Below, piece after piece: positions 35,785 to 45,385 of a DNA stretch of 64,000 nucleotides. Source of the stretch: Thalassotalea_F euphylliae (lineage in GTDB: Bacteria; Pseudomonadota; Gammaproteobacteria; Enterobacterales; Alteromonadaceae); the NCBI RefSeq assembly GCF_042682785.1, contig NZ_JBHUIB010000001.1:992001-1056000 (forward strand), given 5' to 3'. The notes below the pieces were generated by a model that saw only the letters and a list, made by a program, of their open reading frames with translations, was not told where the DNA came from and made no database searches. A program made the translations under genes and the position numbers. The first letter of the stretch is position 1; each line of letters starts with the position of its first letter.

Positions 35785-37380
35785 ATGGCCACGTTTTTAC
35801 ACGACTTCATTGAGACAAGCGCTCAACGAACGCCGGATGCTGTAGCTATCCATTTTAAGCAAGACACGCTGTCTTATCATGCGCTGTCTGAGCAAACATC
35901 CAAAGTAGCGGCTTGCTATCAGGCATTGGGATTGCAACGATTTGATCGTATCGGCGTATATCTAGCGAAAAGCTTTGAAACCATTACAAGCCTTTTTGCA
36001 GCAAGCAAAGTTGGCGGTGTTTTTGTCCCCATTAATCCGGTGCTTAAAGCTGCACAAGTTCAGCACATTGCAAATGACTGCGATATTAAAGTACTTGTCA
36101 CAAACAAGGGCAGATTAAAGTCTTTAGAAGGTGTTATTTCAAGCTTGCCAAGCCTGCAGCATATTGTTGTTGTAGACGGCAAACAGGAAGAAGACCGCCA
36201 AGTCGAGCAGTGCCACATTATTTCGTGGCAGACATTCCTCAACACATCCGGTAAAAACGCTCCAAGCCTGTCACCTAAAACCGGTACAGATATGGCCGCC
36301 ATACTCTATACATCGGGCAGTACAGGGAAACCTAAAGGAGTTGTGCTGTCCCACCAAAACATGGTTGAAGGTGCAATTTCAGTAGCGACTTATTTAGAAA
36401 ACACGTCTGAAGACGTTATTTTGGCAGTGTTACCACTTAGCTTTGACTATGGATTAAGCCAATTAACAACAAGCTTTTACGTTGGTGCTTCTTGCGTACT
36501 TCTTGACTATCTATTGCCTAAAGATGTACTCACAACTATAGATAAGTATCAAATCACTGGTTTGGCCGCTGTTCCACCACTGTACTCACAACTGTGCAGC
36601 CTAAATTGGCCAGAAGGCTCAGGCCAATCTATCCGTTATTTCACTAATAGTGGCGGTGCGTTAACGCTTGCAAACCTGAGTACGCTTCGTGACAGAATGC
36701 CCTCAGCAAGCCCTTACTTAATGTACGGACTAACAGAAGCTTTCCGCTCTACATATTTACCGCCTAGTGAAGTAGACAATCGTCTTGGTTCAATGGGAAA
36801 AGCCATTCCGAATGCAGAAGTCATCGTGATGAGACCTGATGGCACAGAATGTGATGTTGATGAGCCGGGTGAATTAGTTCACATCGGCCCTTTGGTTAGC
36901 TTAGGTTACTGGAATGCCCCAGAAAAAACGGCTGAACGCTTTAAGCCAGTAACAAGTAAACCCAGCGGTATCATGCTAACAGAGATGGCAGTTTGGTCTG
37001 GTGATACAGTCAAACGGGATGCAGATGGCTACTTGTACTTTGTTGCCCGAGCAGATGAAATGATAAAATCATCTGGGTATCGCATTAGCCCAATGGAAGT
37101 AGAAGAGGTGTTATATCAACACCCCAATATCGCTGAAGGCGCAATTATTGGTGCTAAGCACCCAGAACTAGGACAAGCCATTGTAGCGATTGTTCAAGGC
37201 AATGGTGAACTAGAAAAAGATGAGCTGGTAAAATCAATCAACAAGCATTGTATGCGAGAGCTAGCAAACTTTATGGTACCTAAACGCATCATTGTGCTCA
37301 AAGATATGCCTCACAATGCGAACGGAAAAATTGACCGCGCAAATTTAAACCGCGAATACCAACACCTATTTACGAGCTAG
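35785..37380 (+). CDS. AMP-forming acyl-CoA ligase, exosortase A system-associated
   Basis: A 531-aa member of the ANL adenylating superfamily. Motifs: LYTSGSTGKPKGVVLSHQN (P-loop), MYGLTEAF, and the hinge/C-terminal region RADEMIKSSGYRISPMEVEE with the late catalytic Lys in NANGKIDR. It resembles the acyl-CoA ligase subfamily known from exosortase A/PEP-CTERM loci. The stop is 2 bases before the next start, so translation is coupled to the PLP decarboxylase. The true substrate (fatty acid or amino acid) is not known. Confidence 0.88.
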   Translation: MATFLHDFIETSAQRTPDAVAIHFKQDTLSYHALSEQTSKVAACYQALGLQRFDRIGVYLAKSFETITSLFAASKVGGVFVPINPVLKAAQVQHIANDCDIKVLVTNKGRLKSLEGVISSLPSLQHIVVVDGKQEEDRQVEQCHIISWQTFLNTSGKNAPSLSPKTGTDMAAILYTSGSTGKPKGVVLSHQNMVEGAISVATYLENTSEDVILAVLPLSFDYGLSQLTTSFYVGASCVLLDYLLPKDVLTTIDKYQITGLAAVPPLYSQLCSLNWPEGSGQSIRYFTNSGGALTLANLSTLRDRMPSASPYLMYGLTEAFRSTYLPPSEVDNRLGSMGKAIPNAEVIVMRPDGTECDVDEPGELVHIGPLVSLGYWNAPEKTAERFKPVTSKPSGIMLTEMAVWSGDTVKRDADGYLYFVARADEMIKSSGYRISPMEVEEVLYQHPNIAEGAIIGAKHPELGQAIVAIVQGNGELEKDELVKSINKHCMRELANFMVPKRIIVLKDMPHNANGKIDRANLNREYQHLFTS

Positions 37381-37382
37381 CG

Positions 37383-38612
37383 ATGAAAGCAAAACACGAT
37401 GTAATACCGCCATTTGAACAAAGAAATAACGAACTTGTCGTCGGTGGCCTAACAACGACGCAAATAAAGCAAATGCTAGGTAGTACACCTTTTTACGCAT
37501 ACGATAGAAAACTGCTGAGTGACAAAGTTACTCAGCTAAAGTCGGCATTGCCTGAATCAATTTCTCTACATTACGCGGTTAAAGCTAACCCCTACCCACC
37601 GCTCGTCAATTTTATGAAGCCACTTGTTGACGGTTTTGATGTTGCGTCAAAAAAGGAAATGCTGCTGGCTATTCAAAGCGGTATGCCGCCGGAAGAGATC
37701 AGTTTTGCCGGACCAGGTAAAACTGAAGACGACATTTCAGCGTCAATTATTGCTGGCATTACCTTACATGCAGAATCGGCTACAGAAATTTCGCGCGCAA
37801 CGAAACTAGGAAAATCATTGGGGATAAAGCCAAATATTGCTATTCGCGTGAACCCTGCTTTTGAACTAAAAGCATCGGGCATGAAAATGGCTGGCGGCGC
37901 TAAACCGTTTGGTATCGATCAAGAGTTGTTGCCCGACATTATCGGCCAAATGGATTTTGATTCGGTTAAGTTTCGTGGCTTCCACATATTCGCAGGCTCA
38001 CAAAATCTAAATATTGACGCCATTATTGAAATGCACCAAAAAACTTTTGCACTGGCAGAAGAGTTGGTGGCAATGACGCCAGTAAACATTGACTACGTTA
38101 ACATAGGTGGCGGACTCGGTATTCCGTATTTCCCGGGTGAGAAACGCATTCAACTGGAAGAAATTAGCGATAACCTTGCTCAATTAATTGCGCGACATAA
38201 GGGGCTGGCAGGAATCGAACTCATTATGGAACTAGGTCGCTACTTTGTTGGTGAAGCTGGCGTATACATTTGTGAAGTAGTTGATATTAAAGAATCTCGA
38301 GGCACACAGTACGCTGTTTGTGATGGAGGATTACATCATCACCTGTCAAACTCCGGAAATTTTGGCCAAGTTATTCGTAAAAACTACCCTGTTGCTGTTG
38401 CCAACAAGTTAGAAGTGGAAGAGGAACATCTCACCAAGACCAATGTTGTCGGCCCACTGTGTACACCGCTGGATATTATTGCGGATAAAATGATGTTACC
38501 AACGATTGAAATTGGCGATCTTATTGCTGTTTTTCAATCAGGTGCCTACGGTGCATCTGCAAGCCCGCAAAATTTCCTCAGCCAACCAGAGCTAAAAGAA
38601 ATTTTACTCTAA
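37383..38612 (+). CDS. PLP-dependent decarboxylase, exosortase A system-associated
   Basis: A 409-aa fold-type III decarboxylase related to diaminopimelate/ornithine decarboxylases and belonging to the exosortase-associated subfamily. The PLP lysine is Lys67 in HYAVKANPYP; GGGLGIPY binds the phosphate; VGPLCTPLD carries the conserved Cys at the dimer active site, and CDGGLHHH follows the family pattern. Coupled to the ligase by a 2-base gap. It likely supplies an amine for a molecule assembled with the ligase and acyltransferase (inference). Confidence 0.88.
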   Translation: MKAKHDVIPPFEQRNNELVVGGLTTTQIKQMLGSTPFYAYDRKLLSDKVTQLKSALPESISLHYAVKANPYPPLVNFMKPLVDGFDVASKKEMLLAIQSGMPPEEISFAGPGKTEDDISASIIAGITLHAESATEISRATKLGKSLGIKPNIAIRVNPAFELKASGMKMAGGAKPFGIDQELLPDIIGQMDFDSVKFRGFHIFAGSQNLNIDAIIEMHQKTFALAEELVAMTPVNIDYVNIGGGLGIPYFPGEKRIQLEEISDNLAQLIARHKGLAGIELIMELGRYFVGEAGVYICEVVDIKESRGTQYAVCDGGLHHHLSNSGNFGQVIRKNYPVAVANKLEVEEEHLTKTNVVGPLCTPLDIIADKMMLPTIEIGDLIAVFQSGAYGASASPQNFLSQPELKEILL

Positions 38613-38756
38613 ATTCATAAAGATAGGTGTTGTAAAATTTTAAGACAATTTTGCTTATTTTAATGAATTCTCGCGATAACTTGTTATAGTTAATACAGAT
38701 TACGCACTAAAATGGTAATAGTGCCATTTACTAAGCAAAGGTATCTCGGATAACTC

Positions 38757-39527
38757 ATGAGTGAATATTCCATCGCTAGTAATTTTGCGCAGTATTTCAA
38801 AATTCGGTTTGCAAATACAAAAGAGCTAAGACAAGAAGCGTTTAAAATACGCTACGGTGTTTATGCTGCGGAGCTAGGCTGGGAGCCAGAGAATGAACAC
38901 AAGATGGAAACTGATGAGTGTGATGACTACGCTTATCATTGTTTACTCGAGCATAAAAGGACGGGGGTATTTGCTGGCTGTGTGAGGTTAGTTATTCCCT
39001 CCCCCGATAATCCCGGCCTAAAATTACCGTTCGAAGCAAACTGCCTACAGAGCGCACGTAAAGACGTTATCGACTCGACCATACTGCCAAGAGGAAGCTT
39101 TGGTGAGATATCAAGGCTTGCCGTTCTTGAAACCTTCAGACGAAGGGAGAAAGAAAAGAACAAGCCTTTTGTTCTGAATGAAGTGAATCCTCAAAACGTT
39201 TACTCTGAAGAAGAGAGACGAAACTTTCCCAATATTGCTATGGGGTTGTATCTAGCAGCTGTAGCATTAGCAGATATATGCAATCATCAAGGTATGTTTG
39301 TCATGATGGAGCCCCGCCTTAATCGCCGATTGACCCGATTCGGGCTACCGTTCGTACAATGCGGTGATGAAATGGATTATCATGGTATGCGAGCCATGTT
39401 TTATCTAAAAAGAGCGGGGTTTAACTCAGATCTTTCTCCAGAGTTGTTAGAGTTCTACAAGCTGATATATAACGATTTGGTTGAACAGCTTTACCTCGTG
39501 CCATTTACTAACCCCCGTGACAAATAA
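38757..39527 (+). CDS. PEP-CTERM/exosortase system-associated acyltransferase
   Basis: A 256-aa protein of the exosortase-system acyltransferase family, which has a GNAT/autoinducer-synthase-like fold. Recognisable segments are RQEAFKIRYGVYAAELGWEP near the N-terminus, CVRLVIP, and EISRLAVLETFRRR. It follows the decarboxylase after 144 bases and is 14 bases upstream of the ThiF fusion, with which it is surely cotranscribed. No acyl substrate can be read from the sequence. Confidence 0.85.
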   Translation: MSEYSIASNFAQYFKIRFANTKELRQEAFKIRYGVYAAELGWEPENEHKMETDECDDYAYHCLLEHKRTGVFAGCVRLVIPSPDNPGLKLPFEANCLQSARKDVIDSTILPRGSFGEISRLAVLETFRRREKEKNKPFVLNEVNPQNVYSEEERRNFPNIAMGLYLAAVALADICNHQGMFVMMEPRLNRRLTRFGLPFVQCGDEMDYHGMRAMFYLKRAGFNSDLSPELLEFYKLIYNDLVEQLYLVPFTNPRDK

Positions 39528-39541
39528 ATCGGAATAGTATT

Positions 39542-41491
39542 ATGAATCAAGATTTTGATTATGACTTGGCATACTCCAGAAACATTGGCTGGGTGACTGA
39601 GGCCGAGCAACAAGTATTAAAGAGCAAACGCATTGCGATTGCTGGATGCGGTGGCGTAGGCGGAGAGCACATCCTAACACTTGTCCGATTGGGTATTACA
39701 AAATTTAACCTTTCTGATTTCGACGAATTTGGCTGCGAGAACACAAACCGACAAGCGGGTGCCAACGTCAATACTTACGACCGGAAAAAGCTGGACGTCA
39801 TGGTTGAAATGGCACTCGCAATAAACCCAGCTCTAGACATTAAACTTTTTCCAGACGGTATTGATGAAGACAATACCGACGAATTTCTGGAAGGGGTTGA
39901 TTGCTATGTAGATTCGCTTGATTTTTTTGCGTTAGAAGCAAGAAAAAGAGTCTTTAGACTATGCGCAGAAAAAGGAATTCCCTCAACAACAGCCGCTCCT
40001 ATAGGCATGGGAACTGCCTACCTCAACTTTATGCCGGGCGAAATGACATTTGAAGAGTATTTTAGATTAGAAGGCTGTACTGAAAACGAACAATACCTGA
40101 AATTTTTTATCGGGCTTACACCTGCTGCGCTTCAGAAAGAGTACCTTGTCGACCCAAGCAAATTGGATCTAGCCAATAAGAAAGGCCCATCTACAATTAT
40201 CGGATGTAAGCTGGCAGCCGGCGTTGTTGCAGCAAATGTATCTAAGATACTGCTCAACCGGGGATCGGTTATATCGGTCCCATGGAGCCTGCACTATGAT
40301 GCCTACACGAATAAATTTAAAAAGAACTGGCGTCCTGGTGGAAACAATAATGTTTTGCAAAAGCTAATCTTTAATATGGCCAAAAAGACGTTACTTGTTC
40401 CTCAAAATATTGCGTCTTCAGATATTGAGCTTAATACCATTGCATTGAAAGTATTAGAGCAAGCACGCTGGGCAGCAAGTGGAGACAACAAGCAAAATTG
40501 GCGCTTTAAAATAGACAGTGACACCAGCTTTACGATATTAGGTTTCGACACAAGCGACCACGTTGTATATGATTTGGACAGACACTCCAGCCATCTAGCG
40601 CTCGGTATTTTAGCTGAAACAATTGATATTGCTTCGTCAGAGTATGGTTACAAAACAATTTATCACTACGACTTCACTAACATAGAAGAGCTAAGAATAC
40701 GGGTAGAACTGGTTAAAGAGGAAGAAGTCAAAACGGATAGCCTTTTCCCTTACATTAAAACCCGAACTGTTCAACGAAAACCAATGGGCACGCGCTCTTT
40801 GACGGTAGTTGAAAAACAAGAGCTTGAAGAGTGCTTACCAGACCATTACTCAATTCAATGGTTCGAATCTTTCGATGAGAGACTTGCCTTAGCAAAATTG
40901 AATTTTTGCAACGCAAAAACACGGTTGACGATGAAGGAAGCGTACTTCGTTCATAAAGAAATCATCGAGTGGGGTGAACAGTACAGTAAGACTAAAATTC
41001 CCGAAAAGGCGCTTGGCGTAGATTGGATGACAGCACGCTTAATGCAATGGTTGTTCAAGAGTTGGTCTCGGATAGAGGTAGCAAATAAGTATTTTGCGGG
41101 TACGTACATGCCGAGAATAATGCTCGATTTTCTACCTAGTATCAAAAGTTGCGCGCACTTCGCGATTAAGGCCGATAAGAAGCCTGAGACCATTGAAGAT
41201 TATTTTAATGCTGGCCGAGCTGTGCAACGCTTTTGGCTAACAGCCGCAAAACTTGGTCTTGGCTTTCAGCCGGAGCAAACGCCAGTTATATTCGCACGCT
41301 TTCTTGAGAACGGACTGTCATTTACAGAACAAGATGACGTGGTGAAAAACGCCAAGAAAGGAAAGCAAATGTTTGAAACGCTAGTCGGCACACAACAAAA
41401 CGTCCACTTCTTAGGGCGACTTGGCAGAGGGCCACTACCGACCTCTCGTTCAACACGAATGGATTTAAAAGACTTAATCGTTAGCGAATAA
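39542..41491 (+). CDS. ThiF/E1-like adenylyltransferase fused to a nitroreductase-like domain
   Basis: A 649-aa fusion. Residues about 15-265 form a ThiF/MoeB/E1 adenylation domain with the loop AGCGGVGGEH (34-43), the acidic DFDEF and the Arg finger ENTNRQAGAN. Residues about 290-640 resemble an FMN-dependent nitroreductase, beginning with VLEQARWAASGDNKQNWRF, the usual flavin-binding start of that family. I see no CxxC zinc pair or obvious catalytic E1 cysteine. The same combination is known from Mycobacterium Rv1355c-type proteins (recalled). The activated carboxylate or protein partner is unknown. A terminator follows its stop. Confidence 0.82.
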   Translation: MNQDFDYDLAYSRNIGWVTEAEQQVLKSKRIAIAGCGGVGGEHILTLVRLGITKFNLSDFDEFGCENTNRQAGANVNTYDRKKLDVMVEMALAINPALDIKLFPDGIDEDNTDEFLEGVDCYVDSLDFFALEARKRVFRLCAEKGIPSTTAAPIGMGTAYLNFMPGEMTFEEYFRLEGCTENEQYLKFFIGLTPAALQKEYLVDPSKLDLANKKGPSTIIGCKLAAGVVAANVSKILLNRGSVISVPWSLHYDAYTNKFKKNWRPGGNNNVLQKLIFNMAKKTLLVPQNIASSDIELNTIALKVLEQARWAASGDNKQNWRFKIDSDTSFTILGFDTSDHVVYDLDRHSSHLALGILAETIDIASSEYGYKTIYHYDFTNIEELRIRVELVKEEEVKTDSLFPYIKTRTVQRKPMGTRSLTVVEKQELEECLPDHYSIQWFESFDERLALAKLNFCNAKTRLTMKEAYFVHKEIIEWGEQYSKTKIPEKALGVDWMTARLMQWLFKSWSRIEVANKYFAGTYMPRIMLDFLPSIKSCAHFAIKADKKPETIEDYFNAGRAVQRFWLTAAKLGLGFQPEQTPVIFARFLENGLSFTEQDDVVKNAKKGKQMFETLVGTQQNVHFLGRLGRGPLPTSRSTRMDLKDLIVSE

Positions 41492-41513
41492 CAATAAAGT
41501 CGTATTGATAACC

Positions 41514-41540
41514 AAAAAGCCAGCTATTGCTGGTTTTTTT
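41514..41540 (+). terminator. Rho-independent terminator of the acyltransferase-ThiF operon
   Basis: An A-run, then CCAGC-TATT-GCTGG and seven Ts, 22 bases after the ThiF fusion stop. Typical intrinsic terminator on the plus strand. Confidence 0.85.
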
Positions 41541-41691
41541 CACATCTTCTGTATGCACTTAGCACTTAGCCAACCACTTTGTACATCTAATCCGCTGTTG
41601 CAGATCGAATCCAATCTAACCAATTGGAAACTTTACATTGAACACTGATATAACATTAATTAAGGGTCTATCGAGGTTAAATTGCAGGCAT

Positions 41692-41719
41692 AAAAAAGGC
41701 TAGCAATTGCGCTAGCCTT
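41692..41719 (-). terminator. Rho-independent terminator of the PEP-CTERM gene
   Basis: On the minus strand AAGGCTAGC-GCAATT-GCTAGCCTT forms a 9-bp stem followed by a T-run, 20 bases after the PEP-CTERM gene stop. Confidence 0.85.
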
Positions 41720-41739
41720 CTCTCAAGTAATAAGATTAC

Positions 41740-42570
41740 TTATGCTTTGCGACGCATACCCGCCATACCTAATAGGCCTAGACCTAGGATAGCGATAGAT
41801 GCTGGCTCAGGAATACGAGCGATAAACGTAGAACCATTGTCTTTAGTGTTAACACCTACATAAAAACCATTTCCGTCAGCAGATACACCTGTTGATGTAC
41901 CGTCAGGGCCTGCTGAACCAGCAGCACCGATGCGGAATGTTTTAATATCAATGATGTCGCCGTTGAATTTGCGCCATACATCATTAATCGTTGCCATGTT
42001 TAATGCAGCCCACGCTTCGTTGAACTCGAAACCGAATAGGAAGCCAACGTTTTGGTTAGAACCGTCAAGTTCAATACGGTCAGTTGTGCTTGATGCGAAA
42101 ATATCAAATACACCAATGACTGTACCTTGGTAGTCGATAGTCAAAGCAGCTTCTGAATTATCGAAGTTAACTTTGAAAGACGATGCAGCCATGTTCGCAG
42201 CAAACTCAGGAGCAGTGTTATTCGCTAGATCTGGAATACCAGCGCCATATGCAACGTCGCTAATGTAGCCTGACAGGTCAAAGCTGAAGTTTAAGTCACC
42301 TGGCGTGTAGAATTCTGCTGTACCGCCACCTAAGTCAGTGCTAAATACCATGTTGTAAGCGAATTCTTCTTCGAAAAGATCGCCATCGTTTAACACAAGG
42401 TCAGCGCCTAAGTACTGACGCACTTCCACAGGGAAGTTTGGTGCGATGCCAGCATTGAAAATATCAACATTTACAAAGCTGCCGTCTTGCTCTGGGTCAA
42501 ACATAAACGTATCTGCCTGAGCAGTTACAGAAAGCGCAGCTAACAAGCCACCTAGAATTAATTTTTTCAT
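41740..42570 (-). CDS. PEP-CTERM sorting-domain protein
   Basis: A 276-aa exported protein with a Sec signal peptide (1-19, ending TAQA) and a C-terminal PEP-CTERM tripartite signal: RIPEPAS at 252-258 (PEP 254-256), a hydrophobic stretch of about 15 residues and the basic end MRRKA. Such proteins are handled by exosortase and anchored or secreted at the cell surface. The body is Asp/Asn/Phe/Gly-rich, without Cys, and probably beta-rich; no domain recognised. The start ATG 42568-42570 has AAGGA 7 bases upstream. A sigma-54 promoter lies at 42618-42636 and a strong terminator follows, so it forms its own transcript. Confidence 0.92.
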   Translation of the reverse strand: MKKLILGGLLAALSVTAQADTFMFDPEQDGSFVNVDIFNAGIAPNFPVEVRQYLGADLVLNDGDLFEEEFAYNMVFSTDLGGGTAEFYTPGDLNFSFDLSGYISDVAYGAGIPDLANNTAPEFAANMAASSFKVNFDNSEAALTIDYQGTVIGVFDIFASSTTDRIELDGSNQNVGFLFGFEFNEAWAALNMATINDVWRKFNGDIIDIKTFRIGAAGSAGPDGTSTGVSADGNGFYVGVNTKDNGSTFIARIPEPASIAILGLGLLGMAGMRRKA

Positions 42571-42617
42571 ACTCAAATCCTTTAAGATATACGCAGTGTA
42601 GTTTATCTGTTCTGTAT

Positions 42618-42636
42618 AAAGCACTTTCAATGCCAA
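42618..42636 (-). promoter_or_regulatory. Sigma-54 promoter of the PEP-CTERM gene
   Basis: On the minus strand TTGGCATTGAAAGTGCTTT matches the -24/-12 pattern TGGCAC-N5-TTGC: TGGCA is exact, the -24 GG and -12 GC are 10 bases apart, and TGCT follows. It is placed about 50 bases upstream of the start codon. PrsR, a sigma-54 activator encoded nearby, is the obvious regulator. Confidence 0.8.
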
Positions 42637-42716
42637 GAATATTTAATCATTGTATAACATACACTTAAAGATAATTACCTTGCTCGCAATTTGGCTTGCG
42701 TAAAAAATATCGACAG

Positions 42717-45377
42717 CTACAACTGTTCCTTTAGTGTTGAGAGTCGACGTTTAACACTTGCATTATCTGGGTTTATTGATATCGCTTTTTCTAGCACTCT
42801 TTGCGCATCTTCATATTGATTCAACGCTATTAGTATCATTCCATAAGTATCGAGAACGATTGGGTTCTCGGGGGCCACTTCAACAGCACGCTCGATAATA
42901 GCTTTAGCTTCTGACTGCTTACCCAGTTTCGACTTTACCCAAGCACTATTGTTTAAGAACACCATATTGCTTTCATCTAGTGCCAGTAACTCTTGATAGA
43001 CTCGTTCAGCTTTATTGTGATCGTGGTCAAGTAGCAATTGGCCGTAGAAAGATTTTGTTATCACATCATTCGGTGATTGCGTAAGGTGCTCCTCAATAAA
43101 ACTTACAGCCTGTTGTATTTGGCCCAGTTTGTAGTAGCTGGTGTAAACAAGCCCTGCATGCTTGGGGCTTTGCTTTTGACGGTAAAGTGATAGTAGGTCA
43201 GGCAGTGCCTTTTGGTAATTGCCTTTAGAGAACGCAACCTGCCCTACTAAACCTGCTGCAAATGGTTGTGATAATGTCGCATCACTTAGCTGGCTAAGTA
43301 CTTTTTCAGCTTCTTGGTAGTCTTTGGTGACTACTAAGTAATATGGTAACAGTAGTGCAATATTTTCATTTGCGGGATATCGTTGAGAAAATTTCTTCGC
43401 CGTTTCAATGACTTCTGGCCACTTCTGTCCTTTTTCTAAGAGCTCTAGTTTGCCATACCATGCACGGTTATGCTCCGGAGATACAGAAATCCATTTATCG
43501 TAGACCTCAAGCGCTACATCGTATCCATAATCAGAAAACTTAAGCGCACTGTTTGCCGCTATCAACCAATAATTAGCAGGTAGTTGTGTCATGTCACTAT
43601 TACTCATTAATAGTTCATACGCTTCTTGATACCGTTCTTCTGCAAAAAACATTTTGGCAAGTGTGTAACGTAATTGCACATTATCGGGTTGTTCTAACCA
43701 TGCGGCGTTAACTTTTTCGATGGCTACATGCTGCTTTTGTTTACCTTTCAGCAGTGAGTAATACAAGCTATGCGCATCTACCGCTGTGTTATCTTGCTCT
43801 AAATAATTAGCCAATAGCGCTTCAGCTTTATCCATTTCTTTATTTTCAAGTGCTTGAAGTGCTCGATATCGCAAAACCACAAGATTGTTTGGGTTCAATG
43901 TTTCAATCTTGGTGATCAGTTTAGCTAACTCCGCTTTTTCGCCTTTAAGATCGTGTATCTTTGCAAGTAAAACGTTGGCATTTATGTTATCAGGCGCTTC
44001 TCTTTGCCACTCTTTTGCAATACCGAGGGCTGAGGCAATATCACCCTGTGACAAATATGCTGTTGCTAGTAAAATTTTGGACTGATCTTGGTCAGCTCCT
44101 GACTCAATAGCTTTTTCGATGTCTTTTACGCCATTAAAGTCGTTAGAAGCAACTTTCAAATAACCTCTTGTCAGCAGTGCTTCTGGAGAGTCTTCACCCT
44201 CTGGCAGTTCCATCTCCAAGATGTCGCGAACTTTGTCTATTTCGCCTATTTTTAATAATTCATGGCCAGCTTTAAATAAAAGCTCGGTATCTGCACCCGC
44301 TAACTGGTCTATCTCACCAATAAGATCAGCAGCACCTTCACTGTAGCCCAGTTGTAATTTGACACTTGCATACACCCTTTTAACTGGGTGATCAAAAGGA
44401 ACAAACCTATCAACCGCTTTCAGGTAAGAATATGACTGCTCTAAATTGCCTAATTTGTATGCACTCAGACCTGCAATAACATTAGAGAGGAAGTAGTTTT
44501 TATTTAACTGCAACGCTTTGTCTGCTTGCTGCAAAGCAGCTTCATAATTTTCGCGAACAAATGATATTTGGGCATTAAGTTCATGGGCTTTCGGCTCTTC
44601 TTCAAAAATGCCAAATTTTGCTTTAAGTCGCTGATCTGCTCTTTCAATTTCTTCAGCCTGAATGAGTTGTTCAACTTCCACCAAACGAATATTTTCTTCA
44701 AAAGGCACAAGTTCTTGGTAAATCACATATGCATCGGCAGATAAGCTGTGTTGACCTATTTTAGCTAGCGCAGACGCCTTTATTAGCAGAAAAAGTGGCT
44801 TGCTATCGAGCATTTCAACGGAATCAAGCTGGTCTAATACGGCGGTATAGTCGTTATCAATATAGGCTAAATATGCTCGTGAAAGGACTGCCGTTTCACT
44901 AGATGGCGCAACAGCAAGTACCTGGCCAAAGAAATCTTGTGCTTCTTGCACTGTAAGTTGGCTATAACTGACAATTCCTGCGTAAAGCAATATCTTTGCA
45001 TATTCCTCATTTGACAGCTCTCCAGCACTATTCACAATGTCTGTAACGTCTTCCGCTTTTAACAGCTTCATTTTAATATAAGCAATCTCAGTTAAGAGAA
45101 CATTGTAGTCTCCACCAAGATCAAGCGCTTTCTCAAACTCTTTCTCAGCTTCCAAGTAAAAACCTAGCTTGGTGTATGATTGCCCCAATGTAAGCCTTAA
45201 ACTTGGATCTCGGGGAGACTGCTGCACTGCATTTTTGAGATCAATGATGGCGCTCTGAAAATCTCCTTGCTGAATAAAGGAGTTTGCAGATACTTTAAGC
45301 TCTTCAACAGTTTGACTAGGCGTGCACGCCGCAAGTATTCCAATAGCGCCTGCAACGACAAAACTCTTAATATTCAT
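42717..45377 (-). CDS. prsT: PrsT-type TPR lipoprotein of the PEP-CTERM system (second copy)
   Basis: An 886-aa lipoprotein (lipobox ILAAC, Cys18) made almost wholly of tetratricopeptide repeats, matching the PEP-CTERM system TPR protein PrsT (usual length about 900). Repeats such as GDFQSAIIDLKNAVQQSP start at about residue 38 and continue to the end (NPDNASVKRRLSTL). It probably acts as a periplasmic scaffold for surface polymer or protein export. It starts 8 bases after the stop of the upstream paralogue (45386-48139), so the two are one operon. Confidence 0.88.
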   Translation of the reverse strand: MNIKSFVVAGAIGILAACTPSQTVEELKVSANSFIQQGDFQSAIIDLKNAVQQSPRDPSLRLTLGQSYTKLGFYLEAEKEFEKALDLGGDYNVLLTEIAYIKMKLLKAEDVTDIVNSAGELSNEEYAKILLYAGIVSYSQLTVQEAQDFFGQVLAVAPSSETAVLSRAYLAYIDNDYTAVLDQLDSVEMLDSKPLFLLIKASALAKIGQHSLSADAYVIYQELVPFEENIRLVEVEQLIQAEEIERADQRLKAKFGIFEEEPKAHELNAQISFVRENYEAALQQADKALQLNKNYFLSNVIAGLSAYKLGNLEQSYSYLKAVDRFVPFDHPVKRVYASVKLQLGYSEGAADLIGEIDQLAGADTELLFKAGHELLKIGEIDKVRDILEMELPEGEDSPEALLTRGYLKVASNDFNGVKDIEKAIESGADQDQSKILLATAYLSQGDIASALGIAKEWQREAPDNINANVLLAKIHDLKGEKAELAKLITKIETLNPNNLVVLRYRALQALENKEMDKAEALLANYLEQDNTAVDAHSLYYSLLKGKQKQHVAIEKVNAAWLEQPDNVQLRYTLAKMFFAEERYQEAYELLMSNSDMTQLPANYWLIAANSALKFSDYGYDVALEVYDKWISVSPEHNRAWYGKLELLEKGQKWPEVIETAKKFSQRYPANENIALLLPYYLVVTKDYQEAEKVLSQLSDATLSQPFAAGLVGQVAFSKGNYQKALPDLLSLYRQKQSPKHAGLVYTSYYKLGQIQQAVSFIEEHLTQSPNDVITKSFYGQLLLDHDHNKAERVYQELLALDESNMVFLNNSAWVKSKLGKQSEAKAIIERAVEVAPENPIVLDTYGMILIALNQYEDAQRVLEKAISINPDNASVKRRLSTLKEQL

Positions 45378-45385
45378 GATTCTTC

